Source of the DNA: Astropecten irregularis
Taxonomy: Eukaryota > Echinodermata > Asteroidea > Paxillosida > Astropectinidae
Reading direction: 5' to 3'
NCBI GenBank assembly: GCA_963971285.1
Contig: OZ020254.1
Coordinates: forward strand, 17,452,932 to 17,516,931
Length of the DNA stretch: 64,000 bases
The position numbers and the translations under genes are program-made. Of this stretch, positions 1 through 27,230 are shown piece after piece; the first letter of the stretch is position 1; every line of letters starts with the position of its first letter. The notes beneath the pieces are model-generated. The model was not told the DNA's origin, made no database searches, and saw nothing but the letters and a program-made list of their open reading frames with translations.

Positions 1-106
1 ACTGCGGTGGTGTCAGTACGTTATTTAAAAAAATCAACAAAAACGGTTTGAGATATTAAGTTGATTCTTTCACCAAACGTGATTATTATGCAGGGTGTTT
101 CTGAGA

Positions 107-1900
107 GACACATTGCTTGACATCTATGACCTCTACTTCCGGTCAAACAGGAAGAAGCTCCTCATATAAAAGTGGTAAATCTCTTTTATGATTTTAATTC
201 AATAATCAAAATCTTCAAAAATCAACACAAAATCAACGGTTTGAGATATTAAGTTGATTCTTTCACCAAAAGTGACTGTTAGGCAGGGTCTTTCTTTGTG
301 ACTCACTGCTTGACCTCTGTGACCTCTACTTCCGGTCAAACAGGGAGTAGCTCCTCATTTAAAAGTGGTAAGAGCTAGGATCATGATTCTTTCACTAAAT
401 ATCAATGTTAGGCAATGTCTTTCTTTGTGACACATTGCTTGACCTCTGTGACCTCTACTTCCGGTAAAACCGGAAGTAGCTCCTCATTTAAGAGTGTTAA
501 GAGCCAGGATCATGATTCTTTCACCAAATGTCAATGTTAGGCAAAGTCTTTCTTTGTGACACATTGCTTGACCTCTGTGACCTCTACTTCCGGTCAAACA
601 GGAAGTAGTTTGCCATTTAAAAGTTGTAAGAGCTGGGATCATGATTTTTTTTTCATTTGTCCCATTGAGGGATCCATTTCTTTAATATAATATTTAAAAG
701 CATATTATATATCTATAAATCCATTTAAAATACCATATGCGGAAAAGCCTTATGCGCTGTTTCTAACAGCCATAAACTCTAGTTTTTCTTTTTTCTTCTT
801 CTTCTTCTTGTCGTTTGAGTTACCATAGACTTTTTCTAGATGGCACTTTGGCTACTTTTAAATTGCCGATTTTAACCAAACTTGGTCTGAAGGAAGTCCA
901 TGTAGGGTAGTTGTGTCCCGAAACTTTTCGTCATCATGACGTCATTAGGTGTCATGTGACCAGCGATTTGAATTTAATAATCAAAATCTTCAAAAATCAA
1001 CAAAAAATCAACGGTTTGAGATATTAAGTTCATTCTTTCACCAATAGTGATTGTTAGGCAGGGTCTTTCTTTGTGACACATTGCTTGACCTCTGTGACCT
1101 CTACTTCCGGTCAAACAGGAAGTAGCTCCTCATTTAAAAGTGGTAAGAGCTATGATCATAATTCTTTCACCAAAAGTGAATGTTAGGCAAGGTCTTTCTG
1201 TGTGACACATTGCTTGACCTCTGTGACCTCTACTTCCGGTCAAACAGGAAGTAGCTCCTCATTTAAAAGTGGTAAGAGCTATGATCATAATTCTTTCACC
1301 AAAAGTGAATGTTAGGCAAGGTCTTTCTGTGTGACACATTGGTTGACCCCTGTGACCTCTACTTCCGGTCAAACAGGAAGTAGCTCCTCATTTAAAAGTG
1401 GTAAGAGCTATGATCATAATTCTTTCACCAAAAGTGAATGTTAGGCAAGGTCTTTCTGTGTGACACATTGCTTGACCTCTGTGACCTCTACTTCCGGTCA
1501 AACAGGAAGTAGCTCCTCATTTAAAAGTGGTAAGAGCTATGGTCATGATTCTTTCACCAATAAACAATGTTAGCGAAGGTCCTTCATTTGTGACACATTG
1601 CTTGACCTCTGTGACCTCTACTTCTGGTTAAACAGGAAGTAGCTTCTGATTTAAAAGTGGTACGAGCTATGATCATGATTCTTTAACCAAAAGTCAATGT
1701 TAGGCAAGGTCTTTCATTGTGACACATTGCTTGACCTCTGTGACCTCTACTTCTGGTTAAACAGGAAGTAGCTTCTGATTTAAAAGTGGTACGAGCTATG
1801 ATCATGATTCTTTAACCAAAAGTCAATGTTAGGCAAGGTCTTTCATTTGTGTTACATTGCTTGACCTCTGTGACCTCTACTTAATGTCTTAATTAAACAA
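107..1900. repeat. 129-bp tandem repeat, two blocks (about 4 and 7 units)
   Basis: GACACATTGCTTGACCTC recurs at 129-130 bp spacing (for example 300, 429, 558; then 1075, 1204, 1333, 1462, 1592, 1721, 1851). Units carry TGACCTCTGTGACCT and ACTTCCGGTCAAACAGGAAG. The blocks are separated at about 640-960 by non-repeat sequence. Both blocks share a header (AATCAAAATCTTCAAAAATC at about 200 and 975) and a trailer (ATGCGGAAAAGCC at 736 and 1942), so the array looks like two copies of one larger element with different internal copy number. Confidence 0.9.
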
Positions 1901-2047
1901 AATACGTGATGTGTATTAATTTGAGAAATATTTTATATCATTATGCGGAAAAGCCATGTGTTCTGTTTTCAACAGACACAACCTCTAGTTATACAATATT
2001 TTTTTTAGCATAAACAAAGATAGATATGTTGAGTTTGAGTACTGTAT

Positions 2048-2787
2048 TTAAAGGGTTCCTGCAGTGCTTTTTCAGTCAGGTTATTTTATTGCCTTCAGAC
2101 TGAGAATATACTGACAGATAATGAATGGCAACTATAGTCTAATAAGTAAGACTTGAAGCTATGCATGGTGGATGTACTAAAAGAAGGTAAGTTTGCGGTG
2201 ACATCATGTAATCTCTTCTGTGAGAGTGTGCGGTTCTGAGAAGAACCGTTGGTATTATCTCGACGTTCCGAACAGTGTGCTCTGTTCGTCCTCAGGAGAG
2301 TGACTCCTGTCTCAGGTTTTAAACCTGCAGCATTTGGTTTTCATTTTAATGGCTTTGCAAAATGGGAGATTTTCATGCATACTCATGTAAGGAACCGCAA
2401 CAGCAAAAAATATTTAATATAATGAAAAAACATTAAAAAAATGAATAGGCAAACTTGACCTACAGAAATGGTTTGGCAAAAACATTACACCGCCTGTTGA
2501 GTCAGAGGAGCATATTCGGCACACAAAACCTACTGTGAGGAGGAAAAGGTCGGTCAGAAAACCTATTAAACAACCCCAACTTTTTGTGCACAAAATTAAT
2601 GGGTTACTGCTCTCAGTTACCCAGATGACATCACAGTTTTGCTCATGAATATGGAAATTCTAATTAGCAAACAACCCCCAAAACCTGCTGTTAATCCTGA
2701 AACAGCGTGAGGAAGTGGGTAAAATCACAGGCACATATTATAACATGCACATGTTCAAGACATTATAGTATTGCAGAGACCCTTTAA
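2048..2787. mobile_element. TTAA-flanked MITE (family D) with an inserted repeat
   Basis: The ends are TTAA-AGGGTTCC and AGACCCT-TTAA. A second copy in reverse orientation is at 57192-57744. Comparison of the two shows that about 2150-2325 is an insertion of another dispersed repeat (see 2150-2325). The TTAA duplications and AGGRR ends match the T2-type MITEs described in Xenopus. Confidence 0.75.
2150..2325. mobile_element. dispersed repeat with CGACGTTCCGAAC / GTCCTCAGGAGAG core
   Basis: Contains TTGAAGCTATGCATGG, GCGGTGACATCATGTAATC and GTCCTCAGGAGAGTGACTCC. Related sequence recurs at 6110-6210, 22480-22615, 38467-38735 and 25040-25054, where the assembly gap begins. It interrupts the family D MITE. 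Confidence 0.65.
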
Positions 2788-3460
2788 GTTCAGATGTGTT
2801 TTTATTACAGTGAAGTTTAGAATTAGAAGTAGAATTAGACATTTTATTCTGCATAATAAAAATACAGAAATTTTGTTTCCATCGGCACATTTAAAAATAA
2901 ACATAATACTTTAAAATAAGAACACATTCCACAGAAATTGCACACTTTCAAAGGACGAAATATTCAAAGTATTGAAATCCACAAGATCGAGCAGCAAACA
3001 CAAAATAATAATTAACCTATTTACGAACAACCAGAGTGTTGAATAAATGAATGGAGTTGGGTACAAAGAATTGCCTATAATGAGTAAGGTTTGTACGAGG
3101 AACACAAAGTCTAAAACCAGATCTTTTAAAAAAAAAAGTCGAACAGAGGATGGGTTGGGTTAGACAGAATAAAATGTACTTTAGATATTGCACGTTCCAA
3201 GAAAATGTGGTCATATGTTGGCAGGACCTACAGAGCGCTGGGCCATTTTACGAATGCGCTCAAACCTGTCCATATTTTTAACCGTTTTTTCCATGCTTAA
3301 GTACTTTCATTTAAATTAAGATGACTCTATAATGATTTATTACAAGTCCATCAAAATTGTTTGCTTTATATTGTTTATAATAATGGTCATACTATCGGGA
3401 CTATTCTTTTGGTCTGTTTCTCCACGGCCACTGTATGATTTTGCTCATCACTTTACACAC
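2788..3460. other. no recognised feature
   Basis: AT-rich sequence with only short overlapping antisense open frames and no homology I recognise. The 104-codon frame from 3332 runs into the poly-A/GCGACGG minisatellite and is not credible. Confidence 0.5.
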
Positions 3461-3465
3461 AGCCC

Positions 3466-3570
3466 AAAAAAATGCGACGGGAAAAAAAAATGCGACGGGA
3501 AAAAAATGCGACGGGAAAAAAAATGCAACGGCAAAAAAATTCAACGGCAAAAAAAATGCGACGCGTTGAC
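3466..3570. repeat. short minisatellite of A-run plus ATGCGACGGG
   Basis: About seven imperfect units of an A-rich run followed by ATGCGACGG or ATGCAACGG, period about 15 bp. It creates spurious Lys/Cys-rich or Phe-rich open frames on both strands. Confidence 0.85.
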
Positions 3571-3972
3571 GGCACAAATGGAACACCATAGTATACGCAT
3601 GTACATTGTGAAAATGTATAGAATCGTTGTGCACTTTGACCTGTGAAAATCCAACAAACAACACTTTTTGCGCGAGTGGCCGTTCCTGTCTCATGCAGTT
3701 TGTTATGATTTAGTCAAATTGCGTGGAGTTAGCGAAATGTGCACGCCGGGTTGCTTTGCCCATCAGAATGTAACGTAAGAGCTGGATTTTGTCTCATTTT
3801 ACGAGGAATTTCTAGAAGGATAGATAGAAGAACGTCGTCGTGAATGTAGGCTGAGGGCTTGTGGATGATGTCAGGTGTTTTTAGTGGAGAAAATCATATG
3901 TCTAGGCCAGTGGAGTAGTGGCAGTTATCAGTTTTTGGTCTCTTGTACTTTAGGCCTAACGTTAAGTTACCG

Positions 3973-4139
3973 TGGGGTTCCTGAAGTTTAGTACACTCAC
4001 TGACTCAGCCTCTCAGGTTAATTATTAGGTTTAACGTTAGTACACTCAGGTTAGCTGGTACCCAGCTTCTACACACCTAGAATTTAGGTGAGTAGAAGCT
4101 GGGTACCAGCTCACCTGAGTGTACTAAACTTCAGGAACC
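3973..4139. repeat. long inverted repeat (hairpin)
   Basis: An inner pair with GCTGGTACCCAGCTTCTAC on the left (about 4040-4072) matches its reverse complement on the right (about 4091-4127) around an AT-rich loop. The right arm continues as TAAACTTCAGGAACCC, which pairs with GGGTTCCTGAAGTTTA at about 3976-3991. The left arm carries extra sequence between the two blocks. Probably a MITE; no target duplication identified. Confidence 0.8.
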
Positions 4140-4351
4140 CTGTAGTGTCACTGACACTGTCAGTGTCACCGTAACGTACAGTCGTTAGTGTTTGTTGAGC
4201 ATGCCATGAATATGACAGGCCGTGTCCCCGGCCCTACTTATTTAGGCCTACCGTTACATTATTTTACTTTACTTAGAAGCAGTCTTAGGCCTAGCCCTAC
4301 TGCCCCTAGTAATTTGTAGTATATATTTGTGAATGAATGTACATGTACGAG

Positions 4352-4856
4352 AAGTCAACTGCGGGAAACTCGACTTGAGACAATTGATTGAATTGCACGC
4401 GGCAAAGAAAAGTAAAGGCAAGACAACTGAAGTCCTAGACAGCTCTACAGCAAAGGAGACGACTTGGCTCAAAGAGACAGCTCAACTCCGAGACAGCTCG
4501 ACTGGGAACTGCGAAGACAAGTCAACTCTGAGACAGCTCGGCCTCAAAGGAGACAACTCAGACTGCTCAACTCCGAGACAGCTCGACTGGGAAGACATCA
4601 CAACTCCGAGACAAGTCGACTTCATCTCTGCTGCTACAATGCGCGGTGTGCGCGACGTAGGCCCTACCTAGCAATGAAATGTAAAAATTTATCTGAATAA
4701 TAAATCATTAAATGACATATAGCAGGTCGCTGCGGCAGGTCGGTGTCAAATATGCGCATGCTGTGGCTAGCACGTCAATTTCCGGAGTTTATGCCTAAAA
4801 CGAGACGGGCAAGCAGTGGACCTCGGCTGCAATTTCCCAAGTCGAGTTGTCCCACT
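4352..4856. mobile_element. inverted-repeat element with AACTCGACTT ends
   Basis: GCGGGAAACTCGACTTG near 4362 is complementary to CAAGTCGAGTTGTCCCAC near 4838. The interior (4430-4620) is a degenerate tandem of CTCCGAGACAGCTCGACTGG-like units, which gives open frames of 112 and 78 codons in two phases. Those frames are a repeat artefact. Confidence 0.6.
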
Positions 4857-4859
4857 ATT

Positions 4860-5367
4860 GACTCAAGTCTGATATATTCAAATGTACATGATGTACTTGT
4901 ACTTGTACATAGTATAGGTTAATTGTGACAAATCAAAGCATTTCGTGCAAATCACTTGTAACGTTAGGCTTTACATCACTGTCAAATCGTTCATCAATTT
5001 GCTCTTACAGTTTTTCTGCAGTGACAATAAATGCTGGAGTTTAATTTCATCGCTTGTAGTTTTACTGCAGTTCTTGGCGAGTTTGGCTTACTTGTTTTAG
5101 AAGCAAAGAAACAACTTTAATCGTGCTGTCAAAGAAAACCTCTGAAATGTGTGAATAAGTTTGTGTAAATCGGAAGTTCTTGGTGAATGTGGTTGTTTGC
5201 TTCTCACAAAATTACCTTTCCCGTTAAGTGGAGACGTTTGAGCAAGAAATGGTTTAGCACCTAGGTTTTCGAATTGAAGTACTTTCATCCTGCTAAGTTT
5301 TTTTTACTTTTAATTTTAAATTGTCTACTTCATTAGGAGTTTTGAAAGCAACTTTACCTGATGCGAA
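4860..5367 (+). promoter_or_regulatory. probable PACRGL promoter and 5' UTR region
   Basis: About 500 bp of sequence without a recognisable repeat, between an inverted-repeat element and the PACRGL start codon. No TATA box at a convincing position is seen. A T-rich stretch ending CTTCATTAG at about 5337 could be a 5' UTR splice acceptor. Assignment is by position only. Confidence 0.35.
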
Positions 5368-22129
<16,762 letters not shown>

Positions 22130-22307
22130 TGTTTGACCAAATGCCACTGGTCAGTGTATGCAGTGTGCTGATGGTCAGTGCCTCAGTGGTCACTGAACTG
22201 CATGCCATGTACAGCGGGTGACTTACTCAAGTGTATCCTATCCGGTGCAAATTGATTGCATGGACCAACGAAGACTTATGCTGTCATTCCACGCGTCGCA
22301 GCCTGTA

Positions 22308-22313
22308 ATTAAA
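22308..22313 (+). promoter_or_regulatory. candidate PACRGL poly(A) signal (ATTAAA)
   Basis: ATTAAA lies about 180 bases after the stop. It is the common variant of AATAAA, and I saw no AATAAA in the first kilobase downstream. It depends on that absence and no cleavage site is shown. Confidence 0.3.
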
Positions 22314-22479
22314 GTGATGCTGCAAGCTGGCAGTACCTATAAAATAATCTGGATGGTTCATTGATTCCTTCCTTAATATACTCATTCTTGTGCCATAGTT
22401 GATTTGTAAATAAGTGCTTGTATAGTTCTTTAAACATTCTTTAATGTATTCAGTCGTTAATGATGTTTTCCTAATAGAG

Positions 22480-22615
22480 TAAGCTTGCGGAGACACCATG
22501 TAAAATCTCTTTTATAGATGTGTGGTTCTGAAGAGAACCGGTGAGAGTGGTCTTGACGTTCTGGTCAGTGTGCTCTGGCCGTCCTCAGGAGAGTGAGTGC
22601 TGTGAAGCGAGAAGA
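22480..22615. repeat. GCGGAGACACCATGT dispersed repeat, copy
   Basis: CTTGCGGAGACACCATGTAA, GAGAACCGGTGAGAGTGG and GGCCGTCCTCAGGAGAGTG match the repeats at 2150-2325 and 38467-38735. Confidence 0.65.
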
Positions 22616-22855
22616 CAGGTGGTTATAAAGGCATCTGGAAGCACTGGAGCGTGAAAATTATGTTTTTGTTTTTGGCCAGGTGGCAGGTGATTGTAATATT
22701 TGCTGAAGGCTATGCCCTTCCTGACATGTTGGCAAGATGTTTGGGTGCATCTTCAGCAGGATGTGGGTTCACATCCCTACTCAAGCTGGATGATATTTCT
22801 TTCTCTCTCTCATGGGTTCATTACCAAACCATGGCTTCAGCAACGTTTAAGTTAC

Positions 22856-22973
22856 GATGAGTTTGGTGAAATCGTAGGACTTATGATGCATTGCAGCCCC
22901 ACGTAGGATACGATGGGTTATCCCTCGTAACGCAAGTTACGATCGATCATAGGGCTTAATTCGTCACATCGAC
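22856..22973. mobile_element. GATTTCAC MITE, truncated copy
   Basis: ACGATGAGTTTGGTGAAATC to GATCATAGGGCTTAATTCG matches the family at 14531. Its right end is directly next to the coding-like exon at 22976. Confidence 0.75.
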
Positions 22974-22975
22974 AG

Positions 22976-23166
22976 GCCTTCTGCTTCAATTTCAACACAT
23001 GAGCAAAAAAAAGGAGGTTGAAATTGTTCGGAAGGCCACATCGTGTATTTTCAACATCAAGACGAAGGAGACAAGTCCGGAGCTTAGAGAGCTTGTTGAG
23101 AGTTATCGTACAGGACCACTAGACGCTAGGAGCAAAGAACTACTGATCGGTTTATGCGATATTTGA
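22976..23166 (+). CDS. unrecognised coding-like 3'-terminal exon or small ORF
   Basis: The frame reads LLLQFQHMSKKKEVEIVRKA, then about 40 more residues ending in LLIGLCDI and a TGA at 23164-23166. An ATG at 22999 gives a 55-codon ORF; the frame is also open back to a possible AG acceptor at 22974-22975. The Lys/Glu/Leu-rich, helix-like composition with regular codons is unlike the surrounding intergenic DNA. It resembles the end of a helical-repeat (ARM/HEAT-type) protein, but I do not recognise it. It is not an alternative PACRGL end: no PACRGL intron is phase 1, which this acceptor would need. The sequence just upstream is the end of a GATTTCAC-type MITE, so either the MITE supplies the acceptor, the gene is truncated, or this is a gene fragment. 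Confidence 0.5.
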
Positions 23167-23269
23167 TTTAAGAAGGTTAAGAGAGTTGTGATGGTAATCT
23201 ATAATGTTTGTAAATAGTGGCAGGTGCTTCGTGTATTGCTATACAGGTGCATTGATTATGGCAATAGGT

Positions 23270-23297
23270 TCTACATGTATGTATGTATGTATGTATG
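23270..23297. repeat. microsatellite (ATGT)n
   Basis: About six to seven tetranucleotide units of ATGT. Confidence 0.85.
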
Positions 23298-23585
23298 CCA
23301 TTGCATTATTGTAATTTATGGCAGAGGATGTATGATAACGCATTGACTGTTAAGTCGCATGTAAATAGGAATCATGTTAAATTGTGTATTTTATGACATT
23401 TCATAACCCGAGGAACATTCCACTTTATCAATCTTGTCTGATATTCTTAACAACCTGGGCGGTGTGGACTATACTGCCCCAGCTGCTCTCTGCGTGCATT
23501 AAGGTAACCGTTATCAATCACGTCATGACATAGCCATCTGCGCACTCAAAGATGGGCATTGCCCTTTGTGAAGCTTAAAAGATAC

Positions 23586-24110
23586 TAGGGGCATAATCAG
23601 GCTGAGATTATCCACAAGTAACCATCTGTAGATTTATCCACCATGTGGTATAAGTATCCACAGGTTGGCTTGGCTTAGATTATCCACCAATTATAGAATT
23701 ATCCACAGGTTGATCAAGAAGAGTTATCACTATTTGTGGAGTTATCCACAGGTTGGCCAGGCTGAGATTATCCACCATCTGTGGAATTATCAGCAGGTTG
23801 ACCAGGCTGAGATTATCCACCATCTGTGGAATTATCAGCAGGTTGGCCAGGCTGAGATTATCCACCAACTATAGAATTATCCACATGTCGACCAGGCTGA
23901 GATTATCTACCATCTGTTCAATTATCCACATGTCGACCAGGCTGAGATTATCCACCATCTGTGGAATTAACCACACGTGGATCAGGCTGAGATTATCCAC
24001 CATCTGTGGAATTATCTACATATTGACCAGGCTGAGAGTATCCACCACCTGAAGAGGATTATCCATAGGTCGGCCAGGCTGAGATTATCCACCATTTGTG
24101 GAATTATCAG
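23586..24110. repeat. 45-bp minisatellite, about 11 units
   Basis: The unit is roughly CAGGCTGAGATTATCCACCA then TCTGTGGAATTATCCACAGG and TTGAC. A period of 45 bp (15 codons) keeps several frames open on both strands, which explains repetitive 62-99 codon frames. There is no start context or domain, so they are unlikely to be genes. Confidence 0.9.
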
Positions 24111-24305
24111 CTGGTTGATCTTGAGCCTACACCAGACTATAGCCGATTGGATCACCTCTCGCATCTATTTTGGGAACAAATTTATATTTACGCTGATTTT
24201 ATAGCGAGTAGAAGGAAATATGTGACAAATTTACTTAATTCTTGCAGTTTCCCATTATTCTTCGTTTCTTCATTATTCTTCGTAGCCTCGCTAGTTCTCA
24301 AATAA

Positions 24306-25020
24306 CATGTTTTATTCATGGTTATTGTTAAATATTCAGGACTGGTTTATTGCCAGTTAAGTTCTACAAAGTTATCCAGATTTTTGATGAGGCCTCAATG
24401 TTGTCAATATAGGCGGCCTTTCTTCTTCTATGCTTCAAGTCACTAGTCAGATGCCGTAACCCATCAACTGCCATACGCATAACATCCCACCCACAGTGAA
24501 AGTTAATAGCACTTTCAATTTTGTGGATATAATTTTATACTGTGACTAGATACTGGGCAAAAACAGATGGTTGGTGCTAGCCTACTTTTTTTCTGCGTTG
24601 ATTTACCGCTTTCTTTCCACCGGCTGCTGTTTTGCTCATGTGGAATGTAGGTTAAATTCCCCGTGATCTAGAAAGCGATGTACCCAAGAAAGAAAAATAC
24701 GACCTGTCAAATGCAATTTTACGGAGTAACACATTTGGTCGGCATCACGTTTGTGCTTAGTTGTGAAGTTTATTTCGCACTTCTGCATTTTCCCGCCAAA
24801 TCAATATGGTAGGCCTAATTACTTTGGCAATATAAACAATTGAATCATTTATACTCCGTGAAGTTTTTCCCCTGTGTTGTGGCTTAGACAGGCCCTCAAA
24901 CTTGGCTCTACCTGGGTCGTACTTTCATATACTGTAATACATATGACATTTCCCACCCCTGCTTTGGCAGGGGGTGGTTTACCGACACTTAGAGTTTTGT
25001 AAACGGACTGTAACAAGTAT
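24306..25020. other. no recognised feature
   Basis: AT-rich intergenic sequence. No repeat family or exon is recognised. Confidence 0.5.
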
Positions 25021-25054
25021 TATGAAGGTACTATAGGATTTGAAGCTTTGCATG

Positions 25055-25254
25055 NNNNNNNNNNNNNNNNNNNNNNNNNNNNNNNNNNNNNNNNNNNNNN
25101 NNNNNNNNNNNNNNNNNNNNNNNNNNNNNNNNNNNNNNNNNNNNNNNNNNNNNNNNNNNNNNNNNNNNNNNNNNNNNNNNNNNNNNNNNNNNNNNNNNNN
25201 NNNNNNNNNNNNNNNNNNNNNNNNNNNNNNNNNNNNNNNNNNNNNNNNNNNNNN
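25055..25254. other. assembly gap (200 N)
   Basis: Exactly 200 unknown bases, probably a fixed-size placeholder. The left flank TTTGAAGCTTTGCATG is the start of the dispersed repeat seen at 2150 and 6110, so the gap probably reflects repeat collapse. Open frames through the N run are artefacts. Confidence 0.98.
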
Positions 25255-25715
25255 GTTGTAAATAGAGCTCGCGGTGTCATCAAAATACAGTCTTGCTTGA
25301 CCAGCTGCCGTGTGAGCCGCGTCATCCCGTGCAATAACGCAGCTTCCGAGACCACAGGGAAATTATGATGAGGTACACTGAATGCCTTATAACGACAGTT
25401 TCATCATCGAAGTGCCTGAATCAAAGATACCGTACAGGAACTTCTTTAAGTCGAGTAGGTACGCATTGCCCTACCACTACTCCTTGACCTACTAATCGCT
25501 TGAATTGCAAATTCTCGCCAACCGATCAGTGTGATGCTTGGCATGAAGTGACAACCAACACGATTGCCGTTTGTCCTCCATGTTAGTAAACTTGCATCGT
25601 ACGTTATACTTATATTCTCGAGTAATATTGTTACTGCACCGTCCGCAAGACAGACACACTTGTCTTGAACCCCATGAAGATCATAATCTTGTGATCGTGG
25701 TGAAAAGGTGTTTCA

Positions 25716-26052
25716 ATGTATCATACTTTGATAGCATACCGAAACAAATCTTACAGATTCACCTACAACTTGCAGGGTATAAAGATCATGGTAGAAACAT
25801 ACCTTTAACATTTGTCTGCCTGATGAAATGCTGTATTTATCCAGAAAATAACACAACTTTTATCGTCGGGAGTTCAAAAATTACGTGAAAAGATTTAAAC
25901 TCACTAGTTAGCGTTTTTTATTGATTTATAAAAAAAAAGTTGGCACCGTATGGACTGGAAATTCACAGTTGACTGTTACTGTATCTTTCTTGACATTGTT
26001 GCCCTTGGAATCTGCATTTCCTTGACAAAAACCAAAGCATGAAGTACCTTAA
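25716..26052. mobile_element. TTAA-type MITE (family A), left end degraded
   Basis: TATCATACTTTGATAGCATA to CCAAAGCATGAAGTACC-TTAA, with all internal family blocks present but diverged. Confidence 0.75.
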
Positions 26053-26400
26053 GGAGGAAAGAATGGGAGATGACCTGGCAGAAATGACATTGATATCAAC
26101 TATAAACGTGACAGAATGATTGCTTTTTGATTTATTGCATTTTTATATCATTGATGTATGTATTGATAATTATGTTGATTGATTGGTTGGTCTGTTTTGA
26201 CGTTGAGGTTGGCTTGTTTGGCGTTTTGACCGATTGACTTAGGCCTATAGCCTAATTGGTTGATTGATGCACGACCCGTCCGTAAGTTCTCAACTTTCAT
26301 AAAGATGGAATTTAAGGTCATTGGAAGATATATAATTCCAGGATTCGGAGCGACATCTGATATGAACTTACTTTGGACGTTTCGGCATCGGTTGCCTTGC

Positions 26401-26772
26401 TTAAAGGGATGGTACAGAACTGGTTTTTGCGACAAAACCGTTGCTGACAGTGAAAGCACATTTATGTAATCCATCATATACCTTAACTGACAAACCTGTA
26501 GAAGTTTGAGGTCAATCAATCAGCCATCTGGGTCACGAGAAAATAGTGAAAACCCGTTTACACATTTCAACGAATGAATAAAACGCTTCGAGGGCGATTG
26601 ATTCCAATCGGAAATAGTTTAATTTTTTTGTCAACGAATACGGCACTTCAGACAAAAACATTTCATGGGATGTTTTCTCCTATCATCACCATTATACTGT
26701 GTAAGTTTTATGTGAATCTGTGATCTTGAAGTGTAGCCTATTTTGTCTTACCAATTCTGTACCATCCCTTTA
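26401..26772. mobile_element. TTAA-flanked MITE (family B), full length
   Basis: TTAA-AGGGATGGTACAGAACTG to CAATTCTGTACCATCCCT-TTAA, with terminal repeats of about 18 bp. Same family as 7775-8147. Confidence 0.9.
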
Positions 26773-27230
26773 ATAGCTCTTTTCATGGCGCATCTATTTT
26801 GGCTACCTTCCTTGTATAGGCTAACACCAATTCGAAAAAGGAAACGGGTACCAGACTTTTTTGAATCCAAGCCTCGGTTTGGTGTGCACTGCTTCGAATG
26901 CTGGATGGATACACCGTGAATAAGGCCTATTGGTTGGTTGTTGGTTGGCTAGTTGGTCGTTCCTTTCCTGAATCGGTGCATTTAGCATTGACCTTGTAGC
27001 CTGATTAGGCATATGCCTACTGTGGACGTCAAATTAATTTCCACTTAATTATAACAAATCAATTTACATGGAGCAGGTGAAACTGAATACACTGCTTTTG
27101 TTCATAAGGAAGCCAGTACACCTCATAAGAATATTCAAGGCTGTTTAATTTTTTTACCCATCACGAGCCCGTGACATATGGATTCCATTCACCTCCCATT
27201 TGAACGAACTATTCGGCGGATGTTACTGTA

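Noticed and set aside
107-1900. CRISPR array
   Set aside because: Units are 129 bp and contiguous with no unique spacers, no Cas genes and a eukaryotic context.
23586-24110. Repeated TTATCCACA as DnaA boxes of a replication origin
   Set aside because: The match to the bacterial DnaA box is exact in several units, but this is intergenic animal DNA with no bacterial gene nearby; the motif belongs to a 45-bp minisatellite.
25020-25368. ORFs spanning the N run
   Set aside because: Most residues are undefined; the frames are artefacts of the gap.
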